Part shown: piece after piece, positions 37,976 through 46,130 of the stretch
How positions within the stretch are numbered: position 1 is the stretch's first letter
Layout: each line of letters starts with the position of its first letter
From: Acetothermia bacterium 64_32
Lineage (GTDB): Bacteria; Bipolaricaulota; Bipolaricaulia; Bipolaricaulales; Bipolaricaulaceae
Assembly (NCBI GenBank): GCA_001508155.1
Contig: LGFI01000011.1
Coordinates: 19,341-83,340, forward strand
Direction: 5' to 3'
Length of the DNA: 64,000 nucleotides
Notes under the pieces: generated by a model
What the model was told of the DNA's origin: nothing
Seen by the model: the letters and a program-made list of their open reading frames with translations, nothing else
The model's database searches: none
Translations under genes and position numbers: made by a program

Positions 37976-38683
37976 ATGTCGAGGGTGTCTGTCAAGAAGC
38001 TGGCCCGGTTGATCCTGTTTTTTGGGGTGGCCCTCCTCCTGGGCGGCTGTGCCCACATTGAGGCCACCGTGCGGGGCCATTCCCCCAGCGAGCCCGTTCA
38101 GGTCAAGCCCGGGGAGGCGGTGAGCCTGAGCGTTACCGTAGCCAACACTGGGAACAGGGCCCGGTCCTTCATCGTACGGGCCAGTGTATGGCGCAAGGGA
38201 GGGCCGCTGGAGAAGCGCTACGAGACGGTGCTCGAGCCACCCCTGAAGCCAGGGGAGGAGCGCACGATAAGCTGGACCCACACGGCAGGCCAGGAAGGGG
38301 AATATTCCATCCAGTTCAGCGTTTGGAAGGACGAGGACACCCCTTTGGCCCAAGCCCCTCAGACCGCCCAGCCCCTGATCGTGGTGGTAGGGGCCCCGGA
38401 GCCGGTCCCCGGCAAGTTCTCCCTGGGGGAACGCGTCCGGGTGATGCAGAACCTGAACGTGAGGGAAGGCCCGGGCCTGGAGCAGCCCGAGGTGACCGAT
38501 CCGGAATACCCGGGTTACCTGCCCGAGGGGAGCCTGGGGAACATCCTGGAGGGGCCGGTGGAGGCGGATGGCTACCGCTGGTGGAAGGTGGACTTCGACC
38601 GAGGGGTCACCGGCTGGTGCGTGGAGGACGGCATAGAGAGCCTGGATGTCTTGCTCGGCCGCAAGGACCGATCAGGCGAATAG
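37976..38683 (+). CDS. Lipoprotein with CARDB-like and SH3b domains
   Basis: 235 residues. Lipobox LLLGGC at about residue 25 follows a hydrophobic signal, so the protein is membrane-tethered. Residues ~45-140 form an Ig-like CARDB-type domain (VSLSVTVANTGNRARSF, LKPGEERTISWTH) and ~150-225 a bacterial SH3b domain (NLNVREGPGLEQPEV, RWWKVDFDRGVTGW, CVEDGIE). SH3b domains often bind cell wall peptides. Its stop overlaps the convergent epimerase by 12 bases. Confidence 0.82.
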   Translation: MSRVSVKKLARLILFFGVALLLGGCAHIEATVRGHSPSEPVQVKPGEAVSLSVTVANTGNRARSFIVRASVWRKGGPLEKRYETVLEPPLKPGEERTISWTHTAGQEGEYSIQFSVWKDEDTPLAQAPQTAQPLIVVVGAPEPVPGKFSLGERVRVMQNLNVREGPGLEQPEVTDPEYPGYLPEGSLGNILEGPVEADGYRWWKVDFDRGVTGWCVEDGIESLDVLLGRKDRSGE

Positions 38684-39472
38684 GACCCCCGCCTGGCCGG
38701 GGAAGGAAAGCAGGACCGTGGGGCTTGGCCTGGGGAGGGCCTCCACCACCAGCGCCCCCCGATAGCCCACCTCCTCAAGGGCCGTAGTTATCTTGCGAAA
38801 GCGAAGGTGGCCGTAGCCGGGGACCCAGCGGTTGGAGTCGGCAAGATGTACGTGAAACAGCCTGTCTTTTGCCAAAAGGATCGCTTCGCTTAAGCTTCGT
38901 TCCTCGATGTTGGCGTGGAAGGTATCGAAGAGGACCCCCAGGTTCTCTGCCCCCACCCGCTCCACCACCTCCAAGGCCTCTCCCACGGTGTTTATGAGGC
39001 GGGACTCGTAGCGGTTAAGGGGCTCCAGGGCGAGCTTAACGGACGGGTCGAACCGAGCGCATTCCCGCAGCGAGTCCGCCAGAAGGTCCGGGGAGCCGTC
39101 CGCGCCCCGCAGGAGGCCCACGATCACCACTGCCCCGTGGGGCCGCGCAAGACGCATGTGGTCCTGAATCCTTCGGATGGCCCGCTCGCGGACTGTGTCT
39201 TCCCGGGTGGAAAGGGACAGGCCTTCTTTCGCCGCTGCCTGGCCGGTGGTAAGGGATGACAGGCGGAGGCCCGCTTCCCGCAAGGCCTCCGCCATCTCCT
39301 CGTGATCTACCTTCGTGGGGTCGGTGACCGCAAGCTCCACGGCCGAGTACCCGGCCTTGGCGACCTCCCGCAGGGCCTTTCGCCACTGGCCAGGCGGAAA
39401 GGGGGAAAATGGGGTCGGGTCCTGCACGGGCACGATCATCCCCAGCGGCCACCTTTTGGTCATCTGAACCAT
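38672..39472 (-). CDS. Sugar epimerase, second IolO-like paralogue
   Basis: 266-residue TIM-barrel protein of the D-tagatose 3-epimerase group: ALEPLNRYESRLINTV, VLFDTFHANIEE, HVHLADSNRWVPGYGH and a final metal-ligand glutamate in LVVEALPRP. It is a paralogue of the protein at 42474-43286. In Thermotoga a protein of this type (IolO) epimerises 5-keto-L-gluconate in inositol breakdown. The ATG comes four bases after the stop of the PIN toxin gene, so it is at the tail of the iolM-iolN unit with the toxin-antitoxin pair in between. Confidence 0.8.
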   Translation of the reverse strand: MVQMTKRWPLGMIVPVQDPTPFSPFPPGQWRKALREVAKAGYSAVELAVTDPTKVDHEEMAEALREAGLRLSSLTTGQAAAKEGLSLSTREDTVRERAIRRIQDHMRLARPHGAVVIVGLLRGADGSPDLLADSLRECARFDPSVKLALEPLNRYESRLINTVGEALEVVERVGAENLGVLFDTFHANIEERSLSEAILLAKDRLFHVHLADSNRWVPGYGHLRFRKITTALEEVGYRGALVVEALPRPSPTVLLSFPGQAGVLFA

Positions 39473-39476
39473 GGCG

Positions 39477-39869
39477 CTACCACACCACCTTTGGGCGATC
39501 GAGCTTTTGGAGCTCCCGATCCTTGGTGATGAGGGCGGCGTCGTACACCAAGGCCGTGGCCGCCAAGGCGCGGTCATGAAGCTCGAGGTCCTGGGATAGC
39601 TTTTGCATCTCCTGGAGAACCGCGAGGTCGAAGTCCACTATCTGGTAACCCCTTCCAGCACGTATCCGGCCTAGTAGTTCCGGGAACTCGACAGGCACAC
39701 GCTTGTTTTCGGCTATGTAAAGCACTTCGGCGAGCACGATGGTGGACACCAGGACGATGGCTTCGCCCGATTGGGCACTCCGAAGCACCTGTCGGGCCTG
39801 CGGCGAAAGGCGGCGGTCCTTGGTGAGGTACCATACCAAGGCATGCGTGTCCACCACGTATCTAGGCAA
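39477..39869 (-). CDS. PIN-domain ribonuclease toxin (VapC family)
   Basis: 130 residues from a TTG at 39869 inside the end of the antitoxin gene: PRYVVDTHALVWYLTKD has the first catalytic Asp, STIVLAEVLYIAE the Glu, and HDRALAATALVYDAALITKD the remaining Asp residues. All active-site acids are present, so it should be an active VapC-type RNase. Partner is the gene just before it. Its location inside the inositol operon is unusual. Confidence 0.88.
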   Translation of the reverse strand: MPRYVVDTHALVWYLTKDRRLSPQARQVLRSAQSGEAIVLVSTIVLAEVLYIAENKRVPVEFPELLGRIRAGRGYQIVDFDLAVLQEMQKLSQDLELHDRALAATALVYDAALITKDRELQKLDRPKVVW

Positions 39870-40056
39870 GAGTGTACCCCTGCCTAAAGAGGGAGGCCTT
39901 GGCTTTGGAGAAGAGCTCCTCCTCCACCTCGATCCCCTCCCAAAGCCCCTCAAGCTCGCATGCCTGCGGCTCCCGGCCCTCTGCCAGGGACTTTAGCTCC
40001 TCAAGCTCTTTTCTGATGTGCTCGATGAGCACAAGCAGCTTTCCTCGGTTTTCCAT
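39862..40056 (-). CDS. Antitoxin of the PIN toxin
   Basis: 64 residues, mostly helical and acidic, ending LEGIEVEEELFSKAKASLFR-like (visible as GIEVEEELFSKAKASLF), the toxin-wrapping tail seen in small antitoxins next to VapC proteins of thermophiles. GGAGGGCTT precedes the ATG. No clear DNA-binding domain is visible, so autoregulation is uncertain. It overlaps the toxin gene by eight bases. Confidence 0.75.
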   Translation of the reverse strand: MENRGKLLVLIEHIRKELEELKSLAEGREPQACELEGLWEGIEVEEELFSKAKASLFRQGYTLA

Positions 40057-40095
40057 AAGCCCTCCGGCTCATGTTACCCCGTCCGGCGGATGAAG

Positions 40096-41205
40096 TCAGG
40101 CGTAGCGGGAGAATCCCCGGCGGGGCAGGGCATAAACCGGCCTCCAGCCCGGCTCCTCCGGCCACTTGAGGTAGGGGGCCATCTCCTCCGCCGTGCGCAA
40201 CGTGACTTCCTCCACCGGCGGGAGCACTCCCGGCGGGAAGGCTTCCAGGATCTGATCGATGACAAGGGTTAGGTAACGCAGGATGGCAGCCACCGGCCTT
40301 TTCGCCTTTTCGGCCTTGGCCAGGGTGGGCTTTCCCACCGACCCGTGCGGAGTAGCGGCAAGCTCGATGGCAGAATGCCCCTCCCCCTCCGACCAGCGGT
40401 GCGGCCGCCTGTAAGGGTCCACCGAGGTGTCGAAGTGCCCTCCGGGAAGGTAGGACCTCCCCTCCTCATCGATGGCCTTGGACATGTCGATCATCCCCTC
40501 GGGGAAGAGCAAAAGCCCCAGGGAGGTCTCGTGCTCGGCCGAGTGGACGAAGTCGGTCTCCCAGCCTGTTTTCTCACAAGGGGTAAAAAACTCCCGCACG
40601 CAGCGGTGCCAGTCGAAGATCTGGTAGATCCCTGGGAGCTGATACCGGTACATGAACTCGTGGAGCGCCGACTCCAGCACCCAAAGCTGCCCGTGGTTGT
40701 TTATGATGAGCTGCTTACGGAACCCGTCGTTCCACAGGCCCAACATCACGTGGATCAGGGTCTCCCGCACCACCTCCTCGGGCATGATGATCGTCCCGGG
40801 CATGCCGATGTGGTGGTAGGGATGTGCCCCGTAGATGACGGGGGGGAGGACGAGGTTCACCGGCCGCCCTTGCTTTTCCGTGTAGCGCCTCAGGGCTTCG
40901 ATGAGCTGGGTGACCTGGAAGATGTCGTGCCCGGAGCAGGAGTGTTCCCCGTGCCTTTCCGTGGAGGCCACCGGGATGACGACGATGTCGTTCTTCTTTC
41001 GGTTCTCCACCACCTTGGCGCGCGGGGTCGTTTGGATGTAGGTCCCCGGCTTTCCCAGCTCCGGGGGGGAGGGAATCCCGTACTCAGCGATGATCCGGTC
41101 GATCTCCTCCTCGGAGGCGTCCCAGATCTCCTTCTTCAGCCGCCCCACCTCCGTGTCCTCAAACACGATGGCGGGGTGCTCCGTAGTTATCCACATTCTT
41201 TCCAT
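40096..41205 (-). CDS. iolN: Creatininase-family hydrolase, IolN-like
   Basis: 369 residues. Metal-binding stretches are VASTERHGEHSCSGHD, GAHPYHHIGMPGT, IINNHGQLWVLESA and VHSAEHETSLGLLLFP, as in creatinine amidohydrolases. In Thermotoga maritima the relative IolN opens the ring of the diketo-inositol made by IolM, giving 5-keto-gluconate. Position next to iolM and near iolG and iolO-like genes supports that role here rather than creatinine use. CAAGGAGGC precedes the ATG. Function is by context and family, not by proof. Confidence 0.8.
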   Translation of the reverse strand: MERMWITTEHPAIVFEDTEVGRLKKEIWDASEEEIDRIIAEYGIPSPPELGKPGTYIQTTPRAKVVENRKKNDIVVIPVASTERHGEHSCSGHDIFQVTQLIEALRRYTEKQGRPVNLVLPPVIYGAHPYHHIGMPGTIIMPEEVVRETLIHVMLGLWNDGFRKQLIINNHGQLWVLESALHEFMYRYQLPGIYQIFDWHRCVREFFTPCEKTGWETDFVHSAEHETSLGLLLFPEGMIDMSKAIDEEGRSYLPGGHFDTSVDPYRRPHRWSEGEGHSAIELAATPHGSVGKPTLAKAEKAKRPVAAILRYLTLVIDQILEAFPPGVLPPVEEVTLRTAEEMAPYLKWPEEPGWRPVYALPRRGFSRYA

Positions 41206-41221
41206 ACTTTGCCTCCTTGAC

Positions 41222-41254
41222 CACCGATCACGGATTACGGATCACGGTTCACGG
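41222..41254 (-). repeat. 7-bp repeat array (CCGTGAT type), second copy
   Basis: Minus strand: CCGTGAA, CCGTGAT, CCGTAAT, CCGTGAT in tandem. As at leuA, the first unit supplies the CCG-TGA that ends the upstream gene (iolM). It fills most of the gap before the iolN Shine-Dalgarno. Confidence 0.8.
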
Positions 41255-42409
41255 CTTAATGATGATCTTCCCGTCCTCGCGCCGGGTGGCCTTCCCCAGG
41301 GCGTCCACCGCCTGGGAGAGGGAGAAGCGCGAGGTGATGATCTTGGAGTTATCGATGAGCCCGGCCCCCATCATGCGGATCACGGAGGGGAAGATGCCGT
41401 GGCCGGAGTGCCCCTGGGCGCCGAAGAGCTGCGATCTCCTTACCTGAAAGCGCTCCAGGAACATGGGGACCCGCTTGGCGGCCCGGCCCACCACCGCGAT
41501 CTTGCCGTTTATGGCCAGGGTCTTTTCCATCTCGGGGATGGTCTTCTCCGGCGCCCCGGCCGCCTCCACCGAAAGGTCCACCCCCTCGCCGCCGGTGATC
41601 TCCATCAGGACCTCGGAGGGGGTGACCTCGCGGGGGTCGTAGACGTAGTCCGCCCCCACCTCTTTGGCGAGCTTCTTTCGCACCTCCGAGACCTCGAAGG
41701 CGATCACCTTGGCCGCCCCGGCGGCCTTGGAGAGCTGGATCGCCGCAAGGCCGATGGGGCCGGCCCCGTACACGGCCACGTATGCCCCGGGGCGGAAGCC
41801 CCCCGCCCGCTCGAAGATGGTGTTATAGGCCACACAGGTAGGTTCGGTGGTGGCGGCCACCTCCCAGGCGAGCTCCTCATCGGAATAGCGCTCGAAGACG
41901 GCGTCCACCTTCCAGCAGAGCTTGGCCGGAACCACGATGTACTCGGCCATGGCCCCGTCGATGGTGAACCCGATCTCCTCCAGGTTTTCGCAATGGTTTG
42001 GGAAGCCGTCCCGGCAGGGGCGGCAGTGGCCACACCAAACCATCTCCTCCACGGTGACCCGGTCCCCGGGCTTGAAGCCGGCCCCCTCCGGGCCGGGGCC
42101 GACCTCCACGATCTCCCCGGAGAACTCGTGGCCGATGATCACCGGGAACTTGGTGAGCCCGGGGTAAAGGATGTAGTCTTCCTGGTCGGTTTCGTAGAAG
42201 TGGACGTCGCTTCCGCAAACCCCGCATGCCTTTACCCTAAGGAGCACCTGCCCCGGGCCGGGCTTTGGGTTGGGAACCTCCTTTAGCTCCAGCTTGGGAT
42301 GGCGCCAAACCTGCGCCCCCTCAATCGCCTTTCCGGTTTCCCTTTCGAACTCCGAGACCCGGTAGGTGGGCCTCGGCTCCCACTTGGCCGAAAGAACTAG
42401 CCCCTTCAT
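41249..42409 (-). CDS. iolM: Zinc alcohol dehydrogenase, IolM-like inosose dehydrogenase
   Basis: 386 residues, medium-chain dehydrogenase. Catalytic zinc site CGVCGSDVHFYE and GHEFSGEIVEVG, structural zinc cysteines in VWCGHCRPCRDGFPNHC, and NAD fold VYGAGPIGLAAIQLSKAAG. In Thermotoga IolM oxidises scyllo-inosose to a diketo-inositol after IolG. The neighbouring iolN, iolG and inositol-type ABC genes make this the best assignment; threonine or sorbitol dehydrogenase are alternatives on sequence alone. AAAGGAGGCAGG precedes the ATG. A LacI-type operator lies 15 bases upstream. Confidence 0.82.
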   Translation of the reverse strand: MKGLVLSAKWEPRPTYRVSEFERETGKAIEGAQVWRHPKLELKEVPNPKPGPGQVLLRVKACGVCGSDVHFYETDQEDYILYPGLTKFPVIIGHEFSGEIVEVGPGPEGAGFKPGDRVTVEEMVWCGHCRPCRDGFPNHCENLEEIGFTIDGAMAEYIVVPAKLCWKVDAVFERYSDEELAWEVAATTEPTCVAYNTIFERAGGFRPGAYVAVYGAGPIGLAAIQLSKAAGAAKVIAFEVSEVRKKLAKEVGADYVYDPREVTPSEVLMEITGGEGVDLSVEAAGAPEKTIPEMEKTLAINGKIAVVGRAAKRVPMFLERFQVRRSQLFGAQGHSGHGIFPSVIRMMGAGLIDNSKIITSRFSLSQAVDALGKATRREDGKIIIKP

Positions 42410-42423
42410 CCTGCCTCCTTTCG

Positions 42424-42433
42424 CAAACGTTTG
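42424..42433. promoter_or_regulatory. LacI-type operator before iolM
   Basis: Perfect palindrome CAAACGTTTG within GCAAACGTTTGT, placed just downstream of the presumed start of transcription of iolM. A related element CCGCAAACGG sits at 42453-42462 between the -35 and -10. Confidence 0.6.
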
Positions 42434-42446
42434 TAAGGCATGGCTA

Positions 42447-42477
42447 AGTATACCGCAAACGGCTCGCTTAAGTTCAA
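42447..42477 (-). promoter_or_regulatory. Promoter of iolM-iolN
   Basis: TTGAAC, 19 bases, TATACT on the minus strand. The -10 is strong, the spacer long. The -35 lies at the end of the upstream epimerase gene, so the unit can also be reached by read-through. Confidence 0.55.
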
Positions 42478-43286
42478 AGCCCTCGCAGGAAAGAAACTGC
42501 CGCCCGCACCTCGTCCCAAACCGCCTTCTCCCAACCCGGGCCCTTGACCGGGGTGAACGGGTCCGGCCCTGGGGCGGTGCACTCCAGGATCACAGGGCCT
42601 CCGTAGCCGATCCCATCTAGGGCGGAGAAGACCCGATCAAAGGGGATGTGACCCCGGCCAGGTGCCCGCCGGTTTGAGTCAGCAACGTGGAAGAGGAAGA
42701 GCTTGTCCCCCGCCCTATGGATTGCCCCGGGGATGTCCGCCTCCTCGATGTTCATGTGGTAGGTATCTAGGAGCACCCCCAAGGAAGGCGAGTCCACCTC
42801 CTCCACCAGGGACAGGGCCTGGGAACAGGTGTTCACAAGGTGCGACTCGTACCGGTTGAGCGCCTCCAGTGCCAGCCTAATCCCGAGCTCCTCCGCCCGT
42901 TCCGCCAGGGCTGCTACCTCTTCCTGGAGGAGCTTTTCCTCCTCCGCTTGGGAGGAAATGGGTCGGATCCTGCCCACCTTCCCGTGGCAGGAGACGATCC
43001 CTGCCGCAAGTTCGGCTGCGCAGTCAAGGAGCTCTTTGTAGTAGTCGAGTGCCTGGCGGCGTACTTTAGGATCGGGGTGGGCCAGGTCCACGTCAAGCGG
43101 GGTAAGGGAGAAAACCTCAAGGCCTTCGCCGGCCAGGATCTTTTGGGCTTCTTTGGGGGGGTACCGTCCCGGGTCGCCGAGAAGCTCTATGCCGCTGTAG
43201 CCGAGGCGGGAGAGGCCCTGGGCCACCTCCTTCAAAGGGGTATCGCCGAATATCCAGGTGCAGGCCCCAAGTTTTCTTGGCGTCAT
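42474..43286 (-). CDS. iolO: Sugar epimerase, IolO-like
   Basis: 270-residue TIM-barrel epimerase: ALEALNRYESHLVNT, GVLLDTYHMNIEEAD, LFHVADSNRRAPGRGHIPF and VILECTAPGPDPF carry the four metal ligands (Glu, Asp, His, Glu) of the tagatose 3-epimerase group. In the Thermotoga inositol pathway IolO turns 5-keto-L-gluconate into D-tagaturonate. This copy is coupled by ATGA to iolG, making it the better iolO candidate of the two paralogues in the window. The partner steps after tagaturonate are not in this window. Confidence 0.8.
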   Translation of the reverse strand: MTPRKLGACTWIFGDTPLKEVAQGLSRLGYSGIELLGDPGRYPPKEAQKILAGEGLEVFSLTPLDVDLAHPDPKVRRQALDYYKELLDCAAELAAGIVSCHGKVGRIRPISSQAEEEKLLQEEVAALAERAEELGIRLALEALNRYESHLVNTCSQALSLVEEVDSPSLGVLLDTYHMNIEEADIPGAIHRAGDKLFLFHVADSNRRAPGRGHIPFDRVFSALDGIGYGGPVILECTAPGPDPFTPVKGPGWEKAVWDEVRAAVSFLRGL

Positions 43287-44308
43287 GCGAGGGACGGATC
43301 TATCTCAGAGAGCCGCACCGGTCGCCCTTCCGCGAGGGACCTTTTGGCGGCGTATCCCATCACCACCGGGATCTTCCCGTCCCGGCCGGTCACGGGCGGC
43401 TCTTTTCCTTTCTGGATCGCCTCGACGAAGGCAGAAAGCTCACGCACGTAGGAGTCGGTGTAGCGCTCCACGAAGAAGTGGAGGAGGGGTGGGCCGTGAT
43501 CGCCATCTGCATTCGAAACCAGCGCCTGGTGTGGCCTGGGGTTTTCCACCCTCACCATCCCGCGGTCCCCGAACACCTCCACCCGCTGGTCGTAGCCGTA
43601 GACCGCCCGGCGGGAGTTGTCGATCACCCCCAGGGCCCCGCTTTCGAACCGCAAGGTTACGATGGCAGTGTCGATGTCCCCAACCTCGCCGATCCTTTCG
43701 TCCACGAGCACGGTCCCGGCCGCGTAGACCTCCACCACCTCTTCCCCCATGAGGAAGCGGGCCATATCGAAGTCGTGGATGGTCATGTCAAGGAAAATCC
43801 CCCCGGAGACCTTTATGTACTCGATGGGGGGTGGGGCCGGATCCCGGGAGGTGATCTTGAGGATATGGGGCCGACCGATCCTCCCGGCGGCCACCGCTTC
43901 CCTTGCGGCGGAGAAGCTGGGATCGAAGCGTCGGTTGAACCCCACCTGGAGGACCACCCCGGCTCTCTCAACAGCGGCCAAAGCGCGATCGATGGAGTCC
44001 AGGTCCAGGGCGATGGGCTTCTCGCAGAATATGTGCTTTCCCGCCTCGGCCGCCTGCTCGATTAAATCCGCGTGGGTGTCGGTGCTGGAGCAGATGAGGA
44101 CGGCCTCTATCTCCGGGTCTTTGAGGATGGAGGCGGGGTCGCCGTAGGCCCGGGGGATGCCGAGTTCCCGAGCGCAGATCCGGGCAGCCTCCTCCACCAC
44201 ATCGGCGATTGCCACAAGCTCGGCTCCGGGCAACCGGCGTACGAGGTTTTCGGCGTGGAGCCTGCCGATCCTCCCAGCCCCGATTATCCCAACCTTTAGA
44301 CGCTTCAT
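43283..44308 (-). CDS. iolG: Inositol 2-dehydrogenase (Gfo/Idh/MocA)
   Basis: 341 residues. The NAD fold opens VGIIGAGRIGRLHAENL; the catalytic lysine is in CEKPIALDLDS; VGFNRRFDPSF and GGIFLDMTIHDFDMARFL (the catalytic Asp/His region) match IolG closely. It oxidises myo-inositol to scyllo-inosose, the first step of the pathway. It follows the ABC ATPase by ATGA overlap and precedes the epimerase by ATGA, so uptake and the first oxidation are made from one message. Confidence 0.9.
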   Translation of the reverse strand: MKRLKVGIIGAGRIGRLHAENLVRRLPGAELVAIADVVEEAARICARELGIPRAYGDPASILKDPEIEAVLICSSTDTHADLIEQAAEAGKHIFCEKPIALDLDSIDRALAAVERAGVVLQVGFNRRFDPSFSAAREAVAAGRIGRPHILKITSRDPAPPPIEYIKVSGGIFLDMTIHDFDMARFLMGEEVVEVYAAGTVLVDERIGEVGDIDTAIVTLRFESGALGVIDNSRRAVYGYDQRVEVFGDRGMVRVENPRPHQALVSNADGDHGPPLLHFFVERYTDSYVRELSAFVEAIQKGKEPPVTGRDGKIPVVMGYAAKRSLAEGRPVRLSEIDPSLA

Positions 44309-45072
44309 CCCTCCCCCTTGCGGGCCGCGTGCCCCGAGCGGATGATCTCGATGATCTCCTCGGGGGACACCTCCCCTTTGGCGAACTCAGCCACCTTACG
44401 CCCATGCTCCAGGATGGTGAACCGGTCCGCCACCGAATAGACATGGTAGATGTTGTGAGTGATGAAGATGATGGACAACCCCCGTTCTTTTGCCTCAAGC
44501 ACGAAGTCAAGCACTTTCTGAGACTCCTTGATGGAAAGCGCAGCCGTCGGCTCGTCCAGGATGAGGAGCTTCGCGCCAAAGTGCATTGCCCGGCCGATGG
44601 CCACCGATTGCCTCTCGCCCCCGGAGAGTATCGCCACCGGCTCATCCGGAGACCTAACCTTAACCCCGATCTCCCGCAGGGCCCCCGCCGCTATCTCGTC
44701 CATCCTCCGGTGCTCCATGAGGTTCAGGGGCCCAACCTTCCGCACCAGCTCCCGCCCCAGGAAGAAGTTCCTGGTGATGCTCATAAGCGGGATCAAGGCC
44801 AGGTCCTGATAAACGGTCTCTATCCCCAGGTCCCTTGCCTCCTTTGGCGAGTTAAACGACACCTCACGGCCCTCGAAGTAGATCTTCCCCTCATCCGGCT
44901 TGTGTACCCCAGTCAGGATCTTGATCAGGGTGGATTTGCCAGCGCCGTTATCCCCTACTAGCCCCATTACCTCCTGCCTTTTTACGTCGAAATCCACGTC
45001 CTTGAGGGCCTGGACCGTGCCAAACCGCTTGCTTATCCCTTCCATCCGCACCAGGAAATCGTCCCCACTCAT
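44305..45072 (-). CDS. Sugar ABC transporter ATPase (FrcA type)
   Basis: 255 residues, a single ATPase domain rather than the double one of RbsA. Walker A GDNGAGKST, signature LSGGERQSVAIG, Walker B LLILDEPTAAL. The ATG at 45072 overlaps the permease stop as ATGA and is preferred over one at 45084. Probably imports inositol with the permease and binding protein upstream. Confidence 0.93.
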   Translation of the reverse strand: MSGDDFLVRMEGISKRFGTVQALKDVDFDVKRQEVMGLVGDNGAGKSTLIKILTGVHKPDEGKIYFEGREVSFNSPKEARDLGIETVYQDLALIPLMSITRNFFLGRELVRKVGPLNLMEHRRMDEIAAGALREIGVKVRSPDEPVAILSGGERQSVAIGRAMHFGAKLLILDEPTAALSIKESQKVLDFVLEAKERGLSIIFITHNIYHVYSVADRFTILEHGRKVAEFAKGEVSPEEIIEIIRSGHAARKGEG

Positions 45073-46040
45073 CGCAACGCCCACCTTCTAAGCCGGATGT
45101 TCACCACCGATGCCACGATCAGCACTATGCCGATGAACGCTTGATACCAGTAGGAAGGTGCCCCGGCCATCACAAGGCCAGAACGCACCATCCCCACCAA
45201 GAGGGCCCCCAAAAGCGCCCCGATCATGCTCCCATAGCCCCCGGTCATCAACGTGCCCCCGATCACCGCAGCCGCTATGGCCTCCAGCTCCAGCCCCTGT
45301 CCCCGGGTCGGGTCCACCGAGTGGAAACGGGCAAACTGGATACACCCAGCGAGGCCGGCGAGCACCGCCGACACCACGAAGTTCACCACCTTGACCCGGT
45401 GGATCCGGATGCCGAGCGTCCGAGCGGCTTCAGGGCCCCCACCTGTAGCAAACACCCAGTTGCCATAGCGGGTCCGGGTCAGGATGAAGGTCAGGACCAT
45501 TACCACCCCCAAGAACCAAAAGGCCGACATCCTGAGCTGTCCGGCGAACCTCCCGTTGAGGGCAAAAAGAAGCGTCGAGTCCCCCCAATACCTGACCGGG
45601 AAACCCCCGGTGACCGCCAGGATCACCCCTCGCCATAACATCTGGCTGCCCAAGGTGATGATGAAGGAAGGCACCCGCGTACGTACCACCAAAACCCCGT
45701 TTAAAAGCCCGATGGCCGCTGCCGCCGCCAGGGAGAGGAGGAGCCCCACGATATGTGGTAACCCCGCCGTGGCCGTGATGGCAAAGATCATCCCCGATAC
45801 CCCAAGCACGGAACCCACCGAGAGATCAAACTCACCCGCGATCATCAAAAAGGTTATCCCGGCGGTGACGATCCCAAGCTCAGCGGCTACAGTGATGATC
45901 CCAGCTATGGAGTCGAAGGTGAGGAAACGCTCAGCGGCAAAGGAAAAGCCAATAAAAATAACTAAAAAGGCTACAAACACGCCGAACTCAGGACGCTTGC
46001 GTATCTTGCTGAGGACGTCCTTCACGATGGTTGTCTCCAT
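45069..46040 (-). CDS. Sugar ABC transporter permease (RbsC type)
   Basis: 323 residues with about nine to ten helices. The RbsC-family signature is clear: GITFLMIAGEFDLSVGSVLG near residue 60 and VIGGTLMTGGYGSMIGALLG near 255. Second gene of the inositol uptake unit; a strong hairpin separates it from the binding-protein gene. AGGGGGTTAGG lies ahead of the ATG. Confidence 0.93.
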   Translation of the reverse strand: METTIVKDVLSKIRKRPEFGVFVAFLVIFIGFSFAAERFLTFDSIAGIITVAAELGIVTAGITFLMIAGEFDLSVGSVLGVSGMIFAITATAGLPHIVGLLLSLAAAAAIGLLNGVLVVRTRVPSFIITLGSQMLWRGVILAVTGGFPVRYWGDSTLLFALNGRFAGQLRMSAFWFLGVVMVLTFILTRTRYGNWVFATGGGPEAARTLGIRIHRVKVVNFVVSAVLAGLAGCIQFARFHSVDPTRGQGLELEAIAAAVIGGTLMTGGYGSMIGALLGALLVGMVRSGLVMAGAPSYWYQAFIGIVLIVASVVNIRLRRWALR

Positions 46041-46079
46041 GACGACCTAACCCCCTGTGTTTGGCTTCCTCTTTAAATA

Positions 46080-46110
46080 AAGGTGTGGGGAGCATGGCTC
46101 CCCACACCTT
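46080..46110 (-). terminator. Intercistronic hairpin after the binding-protein gene
   Basis: A 14-bp perfect stem (AAGGTGTGGGGAGC and its complement) with a 3-base loop, followed on the minus strand by TTTATTT. It probably stops part of the transcripts or protects the 3' end, so that binding protein is made in excess over permease. Confidence 0.75.
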
Positions 46111-46130
46111 GGCTGCAAGCTGAGGCTACC

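Noticed and set aside
41187..41195. TTATCCACA, a perfect DnaA box
   Set aside because: A single copy inside the iolN coding region with no cluster of boxes, no AT-rich unwinding element and no dnaA or dnaN nearby.
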